Positions 8,961-17,928 are shown, counted from the first letter of the stretch. The stretch: DNA of 44,980 bases from Alphaproteobacteria bacterium (GCA_019748065.1 JAIEQB010000015.1:1-44980); one strand, 5' to 3'. Translations and numbers: made by a program. Notes: a model not told the origin generated them from the letters alone.

Positions 8961-9006
8961 AAAAACCGCAGAGCATAAATGATTGCCTCTTTATAATGCT
9001 CTGCGG
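8961..9006 (-). terminator. Intrinsic-terminator-like hairpin (minus strand)
   Basis: A perfect 11-bp inverted repeat CCGCAGAGCAT / ATGCTCTGCGG (8966-8976, 8996-9006) with a 19-nt loop is followed on the minus strand by TTTTT (8965-8961). It would stop transcription moving leftward. No minus-strand gene ends immediately upstream; glutaredoxin ends 526 bp away, beyond an oppositely oriented gene. It may therefore end a long read-through transcript or an unannotated small RNA. Confidence 0.5.
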
Positions 9007-9106
9007 CCGCCCCCAACGCCTAACAGCGTGACTGGTAATGTTTGTAGCATAAACTATAAAGTGACTGTTTACAATAATAATATGTGAGGCACGTAGGAGT
9101 ATTTTT

Positions 9107-9523
9107 ATGCATGCAGTTGAACCGTACTTTCAATCTCCTCCGAACACCTATGCTACTCTAAACCCTTCCCTAAAAGATAAGTTTTTTAAAAAGCAAGCAA
9201 CTTCATCTCCTATAAAAAAACTTGAACTTTCACTTGAAGACTCGCATTTACAAACTAAATCCTGCCTCTCTCATATACAAGATCCTTTATGGAAGTCTGT
9301 ATGTACTGAAATGATAGATATAATGGGTCCTTCTGCAGCGTATAAACTATGGAACAGTAAGTTAGGGCCCTATTGTGCGGGAGGCAATACAATGGAGTTT
9401 TATTGTCCCACTATGGAAGCTGGACAATTTATAAACCAATATTCTTTTTTAATTCTAGGGAGCCTTCAGCGCTATTTTCCCACCTTAAAACATTTAAGGG
9501 TTAAAGTTAAAAAAGCGTCATAA
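9107..9523 (+). CDS. Standalone DnaA domain I-like protein (HdaB-like candidate)
   Basis: This 138-residue protein has a loosely structured N-terminal half (residues 1-60, Ser/Lys/Pro-rich). The second half matches the DnaA N-terminal domain pattern: DPLWKSVCTEMIDIMG, then YKLWNSKLGPYCAG, then a strand and a helix (EFYCPTMEAGQFINQYS) and a final RYFPTLKHLRVKV. There is no AAA+ or DNA-binding domain, so it cannot be DnaA itself. Alphaproteobacteria are known to carry a DnaA domain I-like protein, HdaB, which targets Hda-mediated inactivation of DnaA in Caulobacter. This gene is a plausible member (inference). TAGGAG lies 8 nt before the ATG. It converges on the glutaredoxin gene with only 8 bp between them and stands alone in its strand. 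Confidence 0.6.
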   Translation: MHAVEPYFQSPPNTYATLNPSLKDKFFKKQATSSPIKKLELSLEDSHLQTKSCLSHIQDPLWKSVCTEMIDIMGPSAAYKLWNSKLGPYCAGGNTMEFYCPTMEAGQFINQYSFLILGSLQRYFPTLKHLRVKVKKAS

Positions 9524-9531
9524 TCTCCCCC

Positions 9532-9858
9532 TTATTTCTTTAAAAGACCTTTTTTCACTAAAAGCTGTTGAAGTTCGCCTGTTTCATACATTTCACGGAC
9601 GATGTCGCATCCTCCAATAAATTCGCCTTTAATATAAAGCTGAGGGATCGTAGGCCAATTAGTAAAAGATTTAATGTCTTCACGGAGCTCACTGTCCTTG
9701 AGAACGTCAACAGCCTTAAAATTAACATCCAGTACATTTAAAATCTGGACAACAGCCGCTGAAAAGCCACACATGGGAAATTGAGCGTTGCCTTTCATAT
9801 ATAAAACAATGTCATGGGATGAAATATCCTCGCGAATTTGATCAAAAGTTTGGGACAT
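9532..9858 (-). CDS. grxD: Monothiol glutaredoxin, Grx4 type
   Basis: This 108-residue CGFS glutaredoxin binds and transfers [2Fe-2S] clusters with glutathione and a BolA partner. The active site is [10 protein letters not shown] with Cys30. The [20 protein letters not shown] segment carries the cis-proline and the glutathione-binding GG(C)D. The length is normal for the single-domain form. AAGGAG precedes the ATG by about 9 nt. The bolA gene lies immediately upstream in the same direction with 6 bp between the genes, so the pair is probably one transcript and one complex. Confidence 0.95.
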   Translation of the reverse strand: MSQTFDQIREDISSHDIVLYMKGNAQFPMCGFSAAVVQILNVLDVNFKAVDVLKDSELREDIKSFTNWPTIPQLYIKGEFIGGCDIVREMYETGELQQLLVKKGLLKK

Positions 9859-9864
9859 AATAAG

Positions 9865-10101
9865 TTACTCCTTTGGAATTTGAGTTTTAAGAGAAAGGGC
9901 ATGTAAGGTTGTACCCATGTGCCCTTGAAGGGCCTGATAAACCATTTTGTGTTGTTCGATCCTTGTTTTTCCTAAAAACATTTTTGAGGTAATAGTCACA
10001 GAAAAATGATCACTATCTCCCACCAAGTCCTTAAGTTCAATTTGGGCATCAGGAAACGTTTCTAAAAGAAAGGTCATGATTTTTTCATGGGACATGGCCA
10101 T
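9865..10101 (-). CDS. BolA-family protein
   Basis: A 78-residue BolA-fold protein that pairs with CGFS glutaredoxins in iron-sulfur cluster handling. It shows the FPDAQIELKDLVGDSDHFSV strand-helix region and the conserved RIEQHKMVYQAL helix with the family His. I chose ATG 10101, which has GAGGA 7 nt upstream, over a TTG at 10140 that would overlap the DsbA gene region. It lies directly before grxD. Whether it is the BolA or the IbaG/YrbA subgroup is not settled by eye; the loop sequence DSDHFSV looks nearer IbaG. Confidence 0.88.
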   Translation of the reverse strand: MAMSHEKIMTFLLETFPDAQIELKDLVGDSDHFSVTITSKMFLGKTRIEQHKMVYQALQGHMGTTLHALSLKTQIPKE

Positions 10102-10141
10102 TTTGTAGTCCTCTAATGTATCTTTATTGAAGAAAGGCAAA

Positions 10142-10786
10142 TCAACTTTTCTTATCTTCCTTAAGACTTACCTTGTCAGTCTTTGACTCAAGAAGAGGAT
10201 CAACGGCCTCTTGAAACTCCTTAAAGGTAAGGGTGCGCGGATAAATTTTAGCATTAATGATAATAGTCGGAGTTGCTGTGATTTTATACTTTTTTTGGCC
10301 ATCAATGCGCACCTGAAGGATTTTATCTAAAAGTTCTTGGTTCTTAAGACAAGCATCGATCTGTTCCTTAGTGAGCCCATTTTTCAGAGCAATTTTCTTT
10401 AATGCGTCAATAGGATCTTTTTCCGTCAACCATTTATCTTGAGTGGAATAGAAAGCTTTTGAAAAATTCAAGTATTTAAGCTCCCCTTGACACCAGGCTA
10501 ATTGATGAGCTTGAACGCTGAGCTGATCTCCGGGATAATCACGCAAGATAATGCGAACCTTGCCTGGCTTTATATATTTTTTATCAATTTCAGGAAGAAC
10601 ATCCGTATGAAAATTGGCACAGTGAGTACAAGTAAAAGAAGAGTAATTAATGACAACCACAGACGCTTCAGCACTTCCCATGCTTATTTCAGGAAGTGGA
10701 TTCTTAGGGGCAGGCTTCGCTTTATCTGCATGCGCTTCCCCCCAAAATAGAACGGATAAAATCAAACTTGTGACAATGTATCTCAT
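10142..10786 (-). CDS. DsbA-like periplasmic thiol oxidoreductase
   Basis: The product has 214 residues. Residues 1-20 form a Sec signal peptide with cleavage expected after EAHA. A thioredoxin-fold domain with active site FTCTHCANFH (Cys53 and Cys56) follows, with a helical insertion and a cis-proline motif ITATPTIIINAKIYP near residue 170. The family (DsbA/Com1-like) introduces or shuffles disulfides in exported proteins. It sits upstream of bolA-grxD on the same strand, and its stop abuts the region before bolA. The C-terminal tail is charged (KTDKVSLKEDKKS). The sequence cannot tell oxidase from isomerase. Confidence 0.9.
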   Translation of the reverse strand: MRYIVTSLILSVLFWGEAHADKAKPAPKNPLPEISMGSAEASVVVINYSSFTCTHCANFHTDVLPEIDKKYIKPGKVRIILRDYPGDQLSVQAHQLAWCQGELKYLNFSKAFYSTQDKWLTEKDPIDALKKIALKNGLTKEQIDACLKNQELLDKILQVRIDGQKKYKITATPTIIINAKIYPRTLTFKEFQEAVDPLLESKTDKVSLKEDKKS

Positions 10787-10849
10787 CTTAAGCTCCTTTG
10801 AAACTTAGTAAAGAATATGCAAAATAAGGTCATCTGACAAGATTTAGAA

Positions 10850-11533
10850 TTAAGACCGAAATTTAGCAAGCAGGTCGATGACTTCTTCATCAGAAACTTG
10901 AGAAAAATCAAGGTAATGTGCACCAATGGCATAAAGGTGAGGAGGCATTTCTAAACAAATAAGTTTTTCAACGCTCTTTTTGAGATGTTCTACCGTAGAA
11001 GGGGCGCCGACAGGAACGGCGAGTATTAATTTTTTTGGGGCCCATTGTTTCAAACTTTTTAAAGCCGCTTCTGCAGTGATGCCGGTTGCAAGGCCATCAT
11101 CAACAAGGATCACTGTCTTTCCCTTGATTTTTTCGAGATTTTCTTCAGCTCCATAAGCGGTGAGACGCCTTTTTAACTCTTGCTCTTCGCGCTTGATAAT
11201 TTCTGCAAGATCGGAGATTTTAAGATCAAGCTCTTGAAGTAACTCTCTGTTAAAAATTTGAACCCCTGGAGCGATGGCGCCGACACCCAGTTCTGGCTGC
11301 CAGGGGACACCTATCTTTCGGGCAACAAATACATAAAGGGGAGCTTTCAAAGCTTTTGCAATAACAAAAGCAACAGGCACTCCCCCTCGAGGGAGAGCAA
11401 AAATGAGAGGTTTTTTAGAAGCATAATCTTTTAATTTATCCGCAAGTTGCTTCCCCGCATCAAAGCGATCTTTAAACACGAGATACATCCATTCGTAAAA
11501 AGTACGAATCTTAAGGGATTCACCCTTTTTCAC
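10850..11533 (-). CDS. Type I phosphoribosyltransferase-domain protein
   Basis: This 227-residue protein has the PRPP-binding loop ILVDDGLATGITAEAAL and an N-terminal strand PLIFALPRGGVPVAFVIAKAL, typical of the PRTase proteins that are often linked to stress or two-component genes rather than to a defined purine pathway. The base specificity is unknown. The start is uncertain: a GTG at 11533, with no clear ribosome site, lies 7 bp after the CBS gene, while an ATG at 11488 would remove 15 residues. It appears to be co-transcribed with the CBS-domain protein upstream, a pairing that suggests nucleotide-responsive control (inference). Confidence 0.82.
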   Translation of the reverse strand: MKKGESLKIRTFYEWMYLVFKDRFDAGKQLADKLKDYASKKPLIFALPRGGVPVAFVIAKALKAPLYVFVARKIGVPWQPELGVGAIAPGVQIFNRELLQELDLKISDLAEIIKREEQELKRRLTAYGAEENLEKIKGKTVILVDDGLATGITAEAALKSLKQWAPKKLILAVPVGAPSTVEHLKKSVEKLICLEMPPHLYAIGAHYLDFSQVSDEEVIDLLAKFRS

Positions 11534-11540
11534 ATTGATA

Positions 11541-11963
11541 TTAATGTTTTGTTTCAGAAATAGAATGCAAAGCTCTTGCGGCTTCCTTGTCTGATCCTTT
11601 TGCAGAAAGATCTCCTAAGGAAATAATGCCAACGACATTGTTGTTCTTATCCAGAACAGCAAGGCGGCGAATTTGGTCTTTTGACATATGTCGAGAAGCC
11701 TCTTCAATGGTATCCTCCTCGAAACACGTTTGACATTTTGGAGTCATCACTTCTCTAACCGTGAGGTCTTCCAAATTTTTGCCTTTAGCTAAGGCACGAA
11801 TGATAATATCTCGATCCGTAAGAACTCCTTCAAGCCGATCATCTTCTCCAACAGGAATCATTCCAATATTTTTCTCTCGCATGAGCTTTGCAGCATCAGT
11901 AAGATGGGCATCGGGATGAATAAGTTTAACGTCTTTTGACATAATTTCTTTAACTCTCATCAT
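11541..11963 (-). CDS. Tandem CBS-domain protein
   Basis: 140 residues contain two CBS motifs: VKEIMSKDVKLIHPDA with MREKNIGMIPVGEDDRLEGVLTDRDI, and VREVMTPKCQTCFEEDTI with IRRLAVLDKNNNVVGIISLGDL. Such pairs bind adenine nucleotides and act as cytoplasmic energy sensors. GAGGAG lies 6 nt before the first ATG. It is followed by the phosphoribosyltransferase gene after 7 bp. No enzyme or channel domain is fused, so it must act on a partner not identifiable here. Confidence 0.9.
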   Translation of the reverse strand: MMRVKEIMSKDVKLIHPDAHLTDAAKLMREKNIGMIPVGEDDRLEGVLTDRDIIIRALAKGKNLEDLTVREVMTPKCQTCFEEDTIEEASRHMSKDQIRRLAVLDKNNNVVGIISLGDLSAKGSDKEAARALHSISETKH

Positions 11964-12038
11964 CTTAATCTCCTCTTTTGTGTTTATTTATTATAGTTAT
12001 TAATACTTACAGGATATCAGAAAAATATTAATAGTATA

Positions 12039-13376
12039 TTAAAAGAACTTTACTTTAGGCCAACGGAATATTATTGCAATAAATGCACCTATACCTAAGA
12101 AGTAACAATAATAGATATAAGGCAAGATGCTTAAGGGAGAAACACCAGCAATGGAGCCCGCCAAGAGTACTTGAGCACTATAAGGAAGGATGCCTTGAAA
12201 GACACATGAAAAAATGGTCACAAGAGCGGCTGTACGTGCCATAGGTACATGGTACTTCTGGGAAATTTCTAAGGTGGCCTCTCCCGCCAAGATGATGGCA
12301 ATTGTGTTGTTAGCTGTACAAAAATCACAAATACTGACAAGGAGACTTATGGCACTTTCTGCGATTCGAGAGGCTTGAGCTTTTCGTCCCCATTTTTGAA
12401 TAAGTTTATCAATAGACTTAACTAAAAAACGAATTCCTCCTTGGTCTTTTGCAAGCTCACTCAATCCCCCAATGAGGAGAGAGAGAATGAGAATCTCATT
12501 CATAGAAGTATAGCCTTCAAAAATATTTTTCGCGAGCGTAAGCCCTGTATAAGAAGGAGTAAAGAAGAGACCGATCAGACTTCCCAAGATAAGGCCAGAA
12601 GAGAGAGCTATGAAAACATTCACTCCCAAAAGGGCAATAATAAGGACAAAAATATAAGGAAACGCAAAAATAAGCTCTGGCGCGTGCGTGCTGGGTAGAA
12701 GAGGTTTAACTTCACCAGATGCAGAAAAAATATAGAGAAGAAGTGTCAAAATTAAAGGGCCGAGAGCAATAAGAAAGTTAATCTTAAACTTATCTTTCAA
12801 AGAACACCCATGGATTTGAGTTGCGGCAATGGTGGTATCGGAGATCATAGAGAGGTTATCCCCAAACATAGCTCCACTAATTACCGCCCCTGCCATAAGG
12901 CTCGGATTGATCCCTAAGGCTTGAGAAATCCCAACCGCAATAGGAGCAATCGCGGCAATGGTCCCCATAGAGGTTCCCATAGAGGTTGAGACAAATGTGC
13001 CAATAACAAAAACACCGGCAAGGGTTGCTTCCTGGGGAACAAATTGAAGTGCAAAATGAACCGTAGCTTCAACACCGCCAATACCCTTAAGAACTTCTGT
13101 ATAGGCTCCTGCAAGCAAATAAATCATACACATGGTAATAATATTTTTTTCACGTACGCCTTCTAAAAAAATAGAAATATTATTGGAAAGTGATTCACGA
13201 CCAAGGAAAACAGCCAAAACAAGGGCGGGAAGAATGGCAACGCTCGCTGAAACCTTATAAAAAGCAAATTCAACCCCTTGTAAGGTATAGTAAATCCCAC
13301 TTCCAATAAAGATGGTTAAAAAGAAAGCTATCGGGAGAAGAGCAAAAGGTCCCTTGAGACTAAAATGATGGCGCAT
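12039..13376 (-). CDS. Na+/H+ antiporter, NhaC family
   Basis: 445 residues with about 11-12 membrane segments and the NhaC-type signatures VSTSMGTSMGTIAAIAPIAV, AGAVISGAMFGDNLSMISDT and ISICDFCTANNTIAI (a segment near residue 350). The family exchanges cytoplasmic sodium for protons across the inner membrane, and some relatives exchange malate/lactate or amino acids. Length and motif order are complete. A LysR regulator ends 4 bp upstream on the same strand, so the two are very likely one operon and the regulator may respond to the transported ion or substrate (inference). No terminator is evident downstream before the CBS gene. Confidence 0.88.
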   Translation of the reverse strand: MRHHFSLKGPFALLPIAFFLTIFIGSGIYYTLQGVEFAFYKVSASVAILPALVLAVFLGRESLSNNISIFLEGVREKNIITMCMIYLLAGAYTEVLKGIGGVEATVHFALQFVPQEATLAGVFVIGTFVSTSMGTSMGTIAAIAPIAVGISQALGINPSLMAGAVISGAMFGDNLSMISDTTIAATQIHGCSLKDKFKINFLIALGPLILTLLLYIFSASGEVKPLLPSTHAPELIFAFPYIFVLIIALLGVNVFIALSSGLILGSLIGLFFTPSYTGLTLAKNIFEGYTSMNEILILSLLIGGLSELAKDQGGIRFLVKSIDKLIQKWGRKAQASRIAESAISLLVSICDFCTANNTIAIILAGEATLEISQKYHVPMARTAALVTIFSCVFQGILPYSAQVLLAGSIAGVSPLSILPYIYYCYFLGIGAFIAIIFRWPKVKFF

Positions 13377-13380
13377 GGTT

Positions 13381-14271
13381 TTAAATTTCTTCCCTTTTCA
13401 TTTCTTGAGTAAGGAAATCAATAAAAACTTGGACCCGCTTAATTGTTTTTAAATGGGAGGGATAAACAGCATACTGATTTAAAACAACCTTGGGAAGGTC
13501 GAGAAGGATTTCTACTAATTCAGGATCATCTTTAACAACATATTTTTGAAGAGCTGAAATTCCAAGACCCGCACTTGTCGCTTCATGGATGGCTTGAACA
13601 TTGTTTAAAATGAGGTAGGGCCTTCTGCGCGATTGGGCCTTAACCGTTAAGAGCCAATTGAGATTCCCGTAAACGTGAGGCATTTCTCTCCCAAAAACAA
13701 TCAGTTGATGATGATCCAGATCCTCTGGTTTTTGGGGAGTCCCATACTTTTTAAGGTAGGATTTGCTTGCATATACGTGAAAAGGAAAAGGAAAAGGAAC
13801 TGAGTGAATCATATCCGAGTAGGTGGGCAGCACAGGCGTGATCCATACATCGGCCTCACGAAGGTTGAGATCAATTTCATCATCTTTTAAAAAAACACTA
13901 ATTTCAATGTCAGGATATTGATCTATAAATTTTTGGATACGTTCTGCCAGCCATAGGGAGCCAAAAGCGACAGTGGCTGCAATGCGAAGAGGACCGCGAG
14001 TGTAATTTTTAAGTTCTTCAATCTCACTTTGAGCTGATGAAATCTTTGCAAAAACTTTTGCGACGATCTCATAAAGCATTTCACCATTTTCGGTTAAAAC
14101 TAAACCACGGGCAACCCGTTTAAAAAGTTTAAGGCCGAGTTCTTTCTCAAGAATATGAATTTGGCGGCTGATTGCTGATTGGCTAATATTGAGATTAAGG
14201 GTAGCTTTGGTAAAGCTTCCCGCTGATGCTACCATATAAAAAATACGAAGTTTATCCCAATTCATTTTCAT
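13381..14271 (-). CDS. LysR-family regulator linked to the antiporter
   Basis: 296 residues with the LysR winged helix (FYMVASAGSFTKATLNLNIS, then SAISRQIHILEKELGLKLFKR) and an effector domain with DADVWITPVLP-like and AIHEATSAGLGISAL segments. It is a cytoplasmic dimeric or tetrameric DNA-binding regulator. Its stop is 4 bp from the antiporter start, an arrangement implying co-transcription rather than the classic divergent LysR layout. The first ATG is used; a second ATG lies two codons in. Confidence 0.9.
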   Translation of the reverse strand: MKMNWDKLRIFYMVASAGSFTKATLNLNISQSAISRQIHILEKELGLKLFKRVARGLVLTENGEMLYEIVAKVFAKISSAQSEIEELKNYTRGPLRIAATVAFGSLWLAERIQKFIDQYPDIEISVFLKDDEIDLNLREADVWITPVLPTYSDMIHSVPFPFPFHVYASKSYLKKYGTPQKPEDLDHHQLIVFGREMPHVYGNLNWLLTVKAQSRRRPYLILNNVQAIHEATSAGLGISALQKYVVKDDPELVEILLDLPKVVLNQYAVYPSHLKTIKRVQVFIDFLTQEMKREEI

Positions 14272-14335
14272 AAAATATGTCTTTTAAGTTTTCTGTAAAT
14301 CATAGGCTGTTCCCTACAAATTTGCAAACAAGGTC

Positions 14336-15196
14336 TTACGTTTTTTTAAATTGATGGCGAAACCATGTTAACTGCCGTTTGATGTATTGACGGGTGTGAA
14401 TCAAAGTTAACTCAAAAGCATCTTCAAAAGAAACTTCTCCCTTCAAATAGGCTTCAAATTCTTGAAATCCAATGGCTTTTCTTGCTTGAGAAGAAATGGA
14501 AGAGAGTCGGAGACGGGAAATTTCATCCAAAACACCTTGCTCCACCATCTTATGCAAACGCAAGGTGATACGGTCCTCAAGCTCCTGCTTGTTTGGCATG
14601 AGAAGGCAAGTTTCAAATTCGTAAGCAGGAGGCAATGGTTTTTGAGCTTGCCAAAAACTGAGAGGTTTTCCTGTTCCATAAAAAACTTCAAGACCTCTTT
14701 GTGTCCTTTGACGATCTTGAAGGGAAAGACGCTCTGCAAGAAGGGGATCTACTTTTTTGAGCTCGTCATAATTCTCTTCTTGGGAATTTTTCAGTTGTTT
14801 TCGAACTTGTGGATCGATGGAGGGGATCATTGAAATGCCGTCTCTTAAGGATTTAAGGTAAAGACCCGTTCCTCCCACAACGATAGGAAGCTTATTATTT
14901 TTTAAAGCCGCCTCAATTTCAGATGTTACCAAAGGGAGCCACTTTCCAACGGAGAAGGCTTGACTAGGATCAAGGAAACCATAAAGATAGTGGCACACTT
15001 CCTGACACTCTTGAAGAGAAGGTTGGTCCGTCAGAATTTTAAGACCGCGATAAACCTGAAGGCTATCTCCATTGATAATGACGCCGTCTAAGGTTTTGGC
15101 TTTTTTGAGGGCAAGATCGGACTTTCCACTTGCTGTGGGCCCCCCAATAAGAAGAACCTTACCCAATGCTATACAAAATGCCGATAATTGCGGCAC
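14336..15196 (-). CDS. miaA: tRNA dimethylallyltransferase MiaA
   Basis: MiaA adds a dimethylallyl group to adenosine 37 of tRNAs that read UNN codons, improving decoding. The P-loop is GGPTASGKSDLA near residue 19. A GDSLQVYRGL-type motif follows (here INGDSLQVYRGLKILTDQPS), then VGGTGLYLKSLRDG and the tRNA-binding TRQYIKRQLTWFRHQ near the end. At 286 residues it is slightly short but complete. Its 5' end overlaps the nucleoside transporter gene by 38 bp, so translation is probably coupled. A TTG at 15166 is an alternative start with less overlap. Confidence 0.95.
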   Translation of the reverse strand: MPQLSAFCIALGKVLLIGGPTASGKSDLALKKAKTLDGVIINGDSLQVYRGLKILTDQPSLQECQEVCHYLYGFLDPSQAFSVGKWLPLVTSEIEAALKNNKLPIVVGGTGLYLKSLRDGISMIPSIDPQVRKQLKNSQEENYDELKKVDPLLAERLSLQDRQRTQRGLEVFYGTGKPLSFWQAQKPLPPAYEFETCLLMPNKQELEDRITLRLHKMVEQGVLDEISRLRLSSISSQARKAIGFQEFEAYLKGEVSFEDAFELTLIHTRQYIKRQLTWFRHQFKKT

Positions 15197-16424
15197 TCAT
15201 ACAGCTGGCAATCGTTCCGGCGATGAGGGCTTTGATCCCTAAGGAGATGATTTCTTGCTTTCGCTCAGGAACCATGGTGCCAATTCCTCCAATCTGAATG
15301 CCGATGCTGCTCAAATTAGCAAAGCCGGCAAGAGCATAGGTCATAATGATGCCGCTTTTCACACTGAGAACGCCGGCAGGAAGGGCAGCAAGGCCCACGA
15401 AGGCTACAATTTCATTAAGGATTGTCTTCTTCCCTAAAAGAGCGCCTGCGGGAATAGCTTCGCTCCAAGGAATTCCAATAAACCAGGCGAGAGGGGCTAA
15501 AATATAACCTAAAAGGAGCTGCAAACTCATAACTTCTCCATCAATATTTGGGAGAAGGCCAAGAAGAGAGTTGGCAATGGCCACAATCGCCAGGAAAACA
15601 ATTAACATAGCTAAGATATTGATATAAAGGCGCATCCCATCAGAAGTTCCCTGGGTAATAGCTTCCATAGATCCAGAGAATTGATAGGGCACCACAAGAT
15701 GACCAGAGGTATCTTCTCCCACTTGGGGGATGAGAATCCGTGAGATGGTAATTGCTGCAGGGATACTGATAATAGAGGCCGTGAGGATATGAGCAATGGG
15801 GTCGGGAATGGTGCCTTCTAAAATCATGGCATAAAGAACCATAATGGAGATAGATGTCGTCGCCATACCTGCAGTCATGACAGTGAAAAGCTCGCTTCGA
15901 GTGAATTTTCCAAGATAAGGTCTGACAAGAAGAGGGGCTTCCGTTTGTCCTAAAAAGATTTTAGCCGCCGCACAAACCCCAAGGGCGCCGCCAATTCCAA
16001 GACCTTTTTGAAAAACACCTGAAAAAAGCTTGACAATGAAAGGTAAAATACGCCAATGGAATAAAAGCATAGCAAGAGCACTGATGACAATAACCATGGG
16101 TAACGCTTGGAAAGCGAAGATAAAGTTATTGGACCCTTCCTTTGCAGAGTAGGGAGTGTCGCCGCCTCCTAAATAGCCGAAAACAAAGCTTGTGCCAGCA
16201 ACGGTGGCGTCCTTAAGGGCCATGACGCCTTCACCAATCCAGAGAAAACCTGAACGTACAAAGCCAAATTTTGTGACAACAACAGCAAGGAGGATTTGAA
16301 TGGCAAGTCCAAGGAAGACACTTTTAAAATTGACTTGTTTTCTATTTTCGCTAAAAACCCAGGCTAGGAAGATAAATAAGACTAAACCTGCACCTGCTTG
16401 AAAAACAAGTTCTACATTTGCCAT
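15159..16424 (-). CDS. Concentrative nucleoside transporter (NupC/CNT family)
   Basis: 421 residues, about 10 membrane segments. Family motifs are present: a GGxLG-type segment (GIGGALGVCAAAKIFLGQTEAPLLV), FTVMTAGMATTSISIMVLYA, and a C-terminal AGFANLSSIGIQIGGIG. It imports nucleosides with protons or sodium, which suits a host-associated organism that scavenges nucleosides. GAGGAA lies about 7 nt before the ATG. The 3' end overlaps miaA. A 137-bp divergent promoter region separates it from rmuC. Confidence 0.93.
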   Translation of the reverse strand: MANVELVFQAGAGLVLFIFLAWVFSENRKQVNFKSVFLGLAIQILLAVVVTKFGFVRSGFLWIGEGVMALKDATVAGTSFVFGYLGGGDTPYSAKEGSNNFIFAFQALPMVIVISALAMLLFHWRILPFIVKLFSGVFQKGLGIGGALGVCAAAKIFLGQTEAPLLVRPYLGKFTRSELFTVMTAGMATTSISIMVLYAMILEGTIPDPIAHILTASIISIPAAITISRILIPQVGEDTSGHLVVPYQFSGSMEAITQGTSDGMRLYINILAMLIVFLAIVAIANSLLGLLPNIDGEVMSLQLLLGYILAPLAWFIGIPWSEAIPAGALLGKKTILNEIVAFVGLAALPAGVLSVKSGIIMTYALAGFANLSSIGIQIGGIGTMVPERKQEIISLGIKALIAGTIASCMSAAIIGILYSIG

Positions 16425-16561
16425 GTGTTCCTCCTCAACCTATGTTAAAACCAAAATAAATTGTGTATAATTTAGTTTCATAAAACAAGTTGGTTAAAGA
16501 CGCCAGAAGAATTATCATAATTAATGAACTTTTTTCTTAACGATAACAAGTAGGCCTGCTT

Positions 16562-17926
16562 ATGACTGAATTGAGTCTTATCTTAATAACTCTTATAGGA
16601 TTTCTCTTTTTTGGGCTCTCCTTATTTATATATTTTCAAAAGAAAATTTCGGGCCTGAATGAAGAAAAAACCCTTTATCAGGAGAGAGCCAATCGTCTCC
16701 CCTCTCTTGAAGAGCTTTTGATTCGGAAGGATGAGGAGCTCCGGATCCTAGGAGAGAAAAATGCGGAGTTACGGATAGAGCTTCAACGCACAGAAAAAGA
16801 AAATAAGGATAAATTAAATCTTTTGGAAAATATTCAAAAGCAGTGGGAAGATAAGTTTAAAGTAATCTCTTCTGAAGCGCTTTCTTTAACGAACAAATCT
16901 TTTTTAGAGTTGGCTACGGCGACCTTTGAGAAGTTTCAAGAGTCTTCTAAAGTTGATCTTTCTAGCCGACAAAAAGCGATTGCAGACCTTGTAAAACCGA
17001 TGGCCGAATCTCTTCAAACCGTTGATAAAAAAATAGTTGAGCTTGAGAAATCAAGAATGAGCGCTTATGCGGTTCTGAAGCATCAGGTGAGCGAGCTCTT
17101 GGTGAGCCAAAATCAACTAAAATCCGAAACCTCAAATTTGGTTAATGCCTTGAAAACACCTTCTGTAAGGGGACGATGGGGAGAAATGCAGTTAAGGCGC
17201 GTTGTTGAGATGGCGGGTATGTTAAATTACTGTGACTTTGAAGAACAAGTCACCTCTTCAGAAAATGAGGGAAGGCTCAGGCCCGATCTTATTATTAATC
17301 TTCCCGGTAACAAAAAAATTATTGTGGATGCGAAAGCGCCTTTAGCCGCCTATCTTGAAGCCTTAGAAACCAAAGATGAGGATGTGCGCAAAGAGAAACT
17401 AAAAGATCACGCACGTCAAGTACGGACCCACATCAGAGCTCTTGCCAAACGGTCCTATTATGAACAATTCCAACCCGCCCCCGACTTCGTAGTTTTATTT
17501 TTGCCTGGAGAAACTTTTTTTAGTGCCGCCTTAGAACAAGATCCCAGCCTTATCGAAGCTGGCGTTGAAGAACGTATTATTCTTGCCACCCCCACAACCC
17601 TTATTGCCCTTTTAAGAGCCGTGGCCTATGGCTGGCGCCACGAACAGCTTGCTGAAAACGCCAAGGAAATTAGTGATCTTGGTCGTGAGCTTTATAAACG
17701 CCTTTCAGATATGTCCGATCATTTTGCACGTTTGGGGAAGAATTTAGGGAGCGCTGTTCAATCCTATAATCAAACGGTAGGAAGTCTTGAACATCGCGTA
17801 CTTTCAAGCGCACGAAAATTTAAAGAGTTGGGGTCAACGTCTCAAGCTGCTGAAATTACCGATCTTGAACCTCTTGACCAAACGCCCAGAGAACTACAAT
17901 CTCTTGAATTGAAAAAAGTGGGGTAA
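16562..17926 (+). CDS. rmuC: RmuC-family DNA recombination protein
   Basis: 454 residues: an N-terminal membrane anchor (LSLILITLIGFLFFGLSLFI), a long coiled coil (about 30-170), then the RmuC nuclease-like core. The core shows SVRGRWGEMQLRRVVEMAGM, a DLIINLPGNKKIIVDAKAPL strand, and FLPGETFFSAALE. RmuC restrains inversions and recombination at repeats. AAGTAGG lies upstream of the ATG. It heads a plus-strand run with DUF4139, dgkA, sdhE and mfd; the next gene begins 2 bp after its stop. Confidence 0.93.
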   Translation: MTELSLILITLIGFLFFGLSLFIYFQKKISGLNEEKTLYQERANRLPSLEELLIRKDEELRILGEKNAELRIELQRTEKENKDKLNLLENIQKQWEDKFKVISSEALSLTNKSFLELATATFEKFQESSKVDLSSRQKAIADLVKPMAESLQTVDKKIVELEKSRMSAYAVLKHQVSELLVSQNQLKSETSNLVNALKTPSVRGRWGEMQLRRVVEMAGMLNYCDFEEQVTSSENEGRLRPDLIINLPGNKKIIVDAKAPLAAYLEALETKDEDVRKEKLKDHARQVRTHIRALAKRSYYEQFQPAPDFVVLFLPGETFFSAALEQDPSLIEAGVEERIILATPTTLIALLRAVAYGWRHEQLAENAKEISDLGRELYKRLSDMSDHFARLGKNLGSAVQSYNQTVGSLEHRVLSSARKFKELGSTSQAAEITDLEPLDQTPRELQSLELKKVG

Positions 17927-17928
17927 CC

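Larger units (their letters stand above)
8457..9106. other. AT-rich gene-free stretch with two inverted repeats
   Basis: I see no convincing gene here; short frames are stop-rich. It holds the LysR upstream region (T/A-rich 8480-8760), an imperfect long-range inverted repeat at 8813-8873, a terminator-like hairpin at 8966-9006, and the leader of the DnaA-like gene with TAGGAG about 8 nt before its ATG. Confidence 0.6.
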
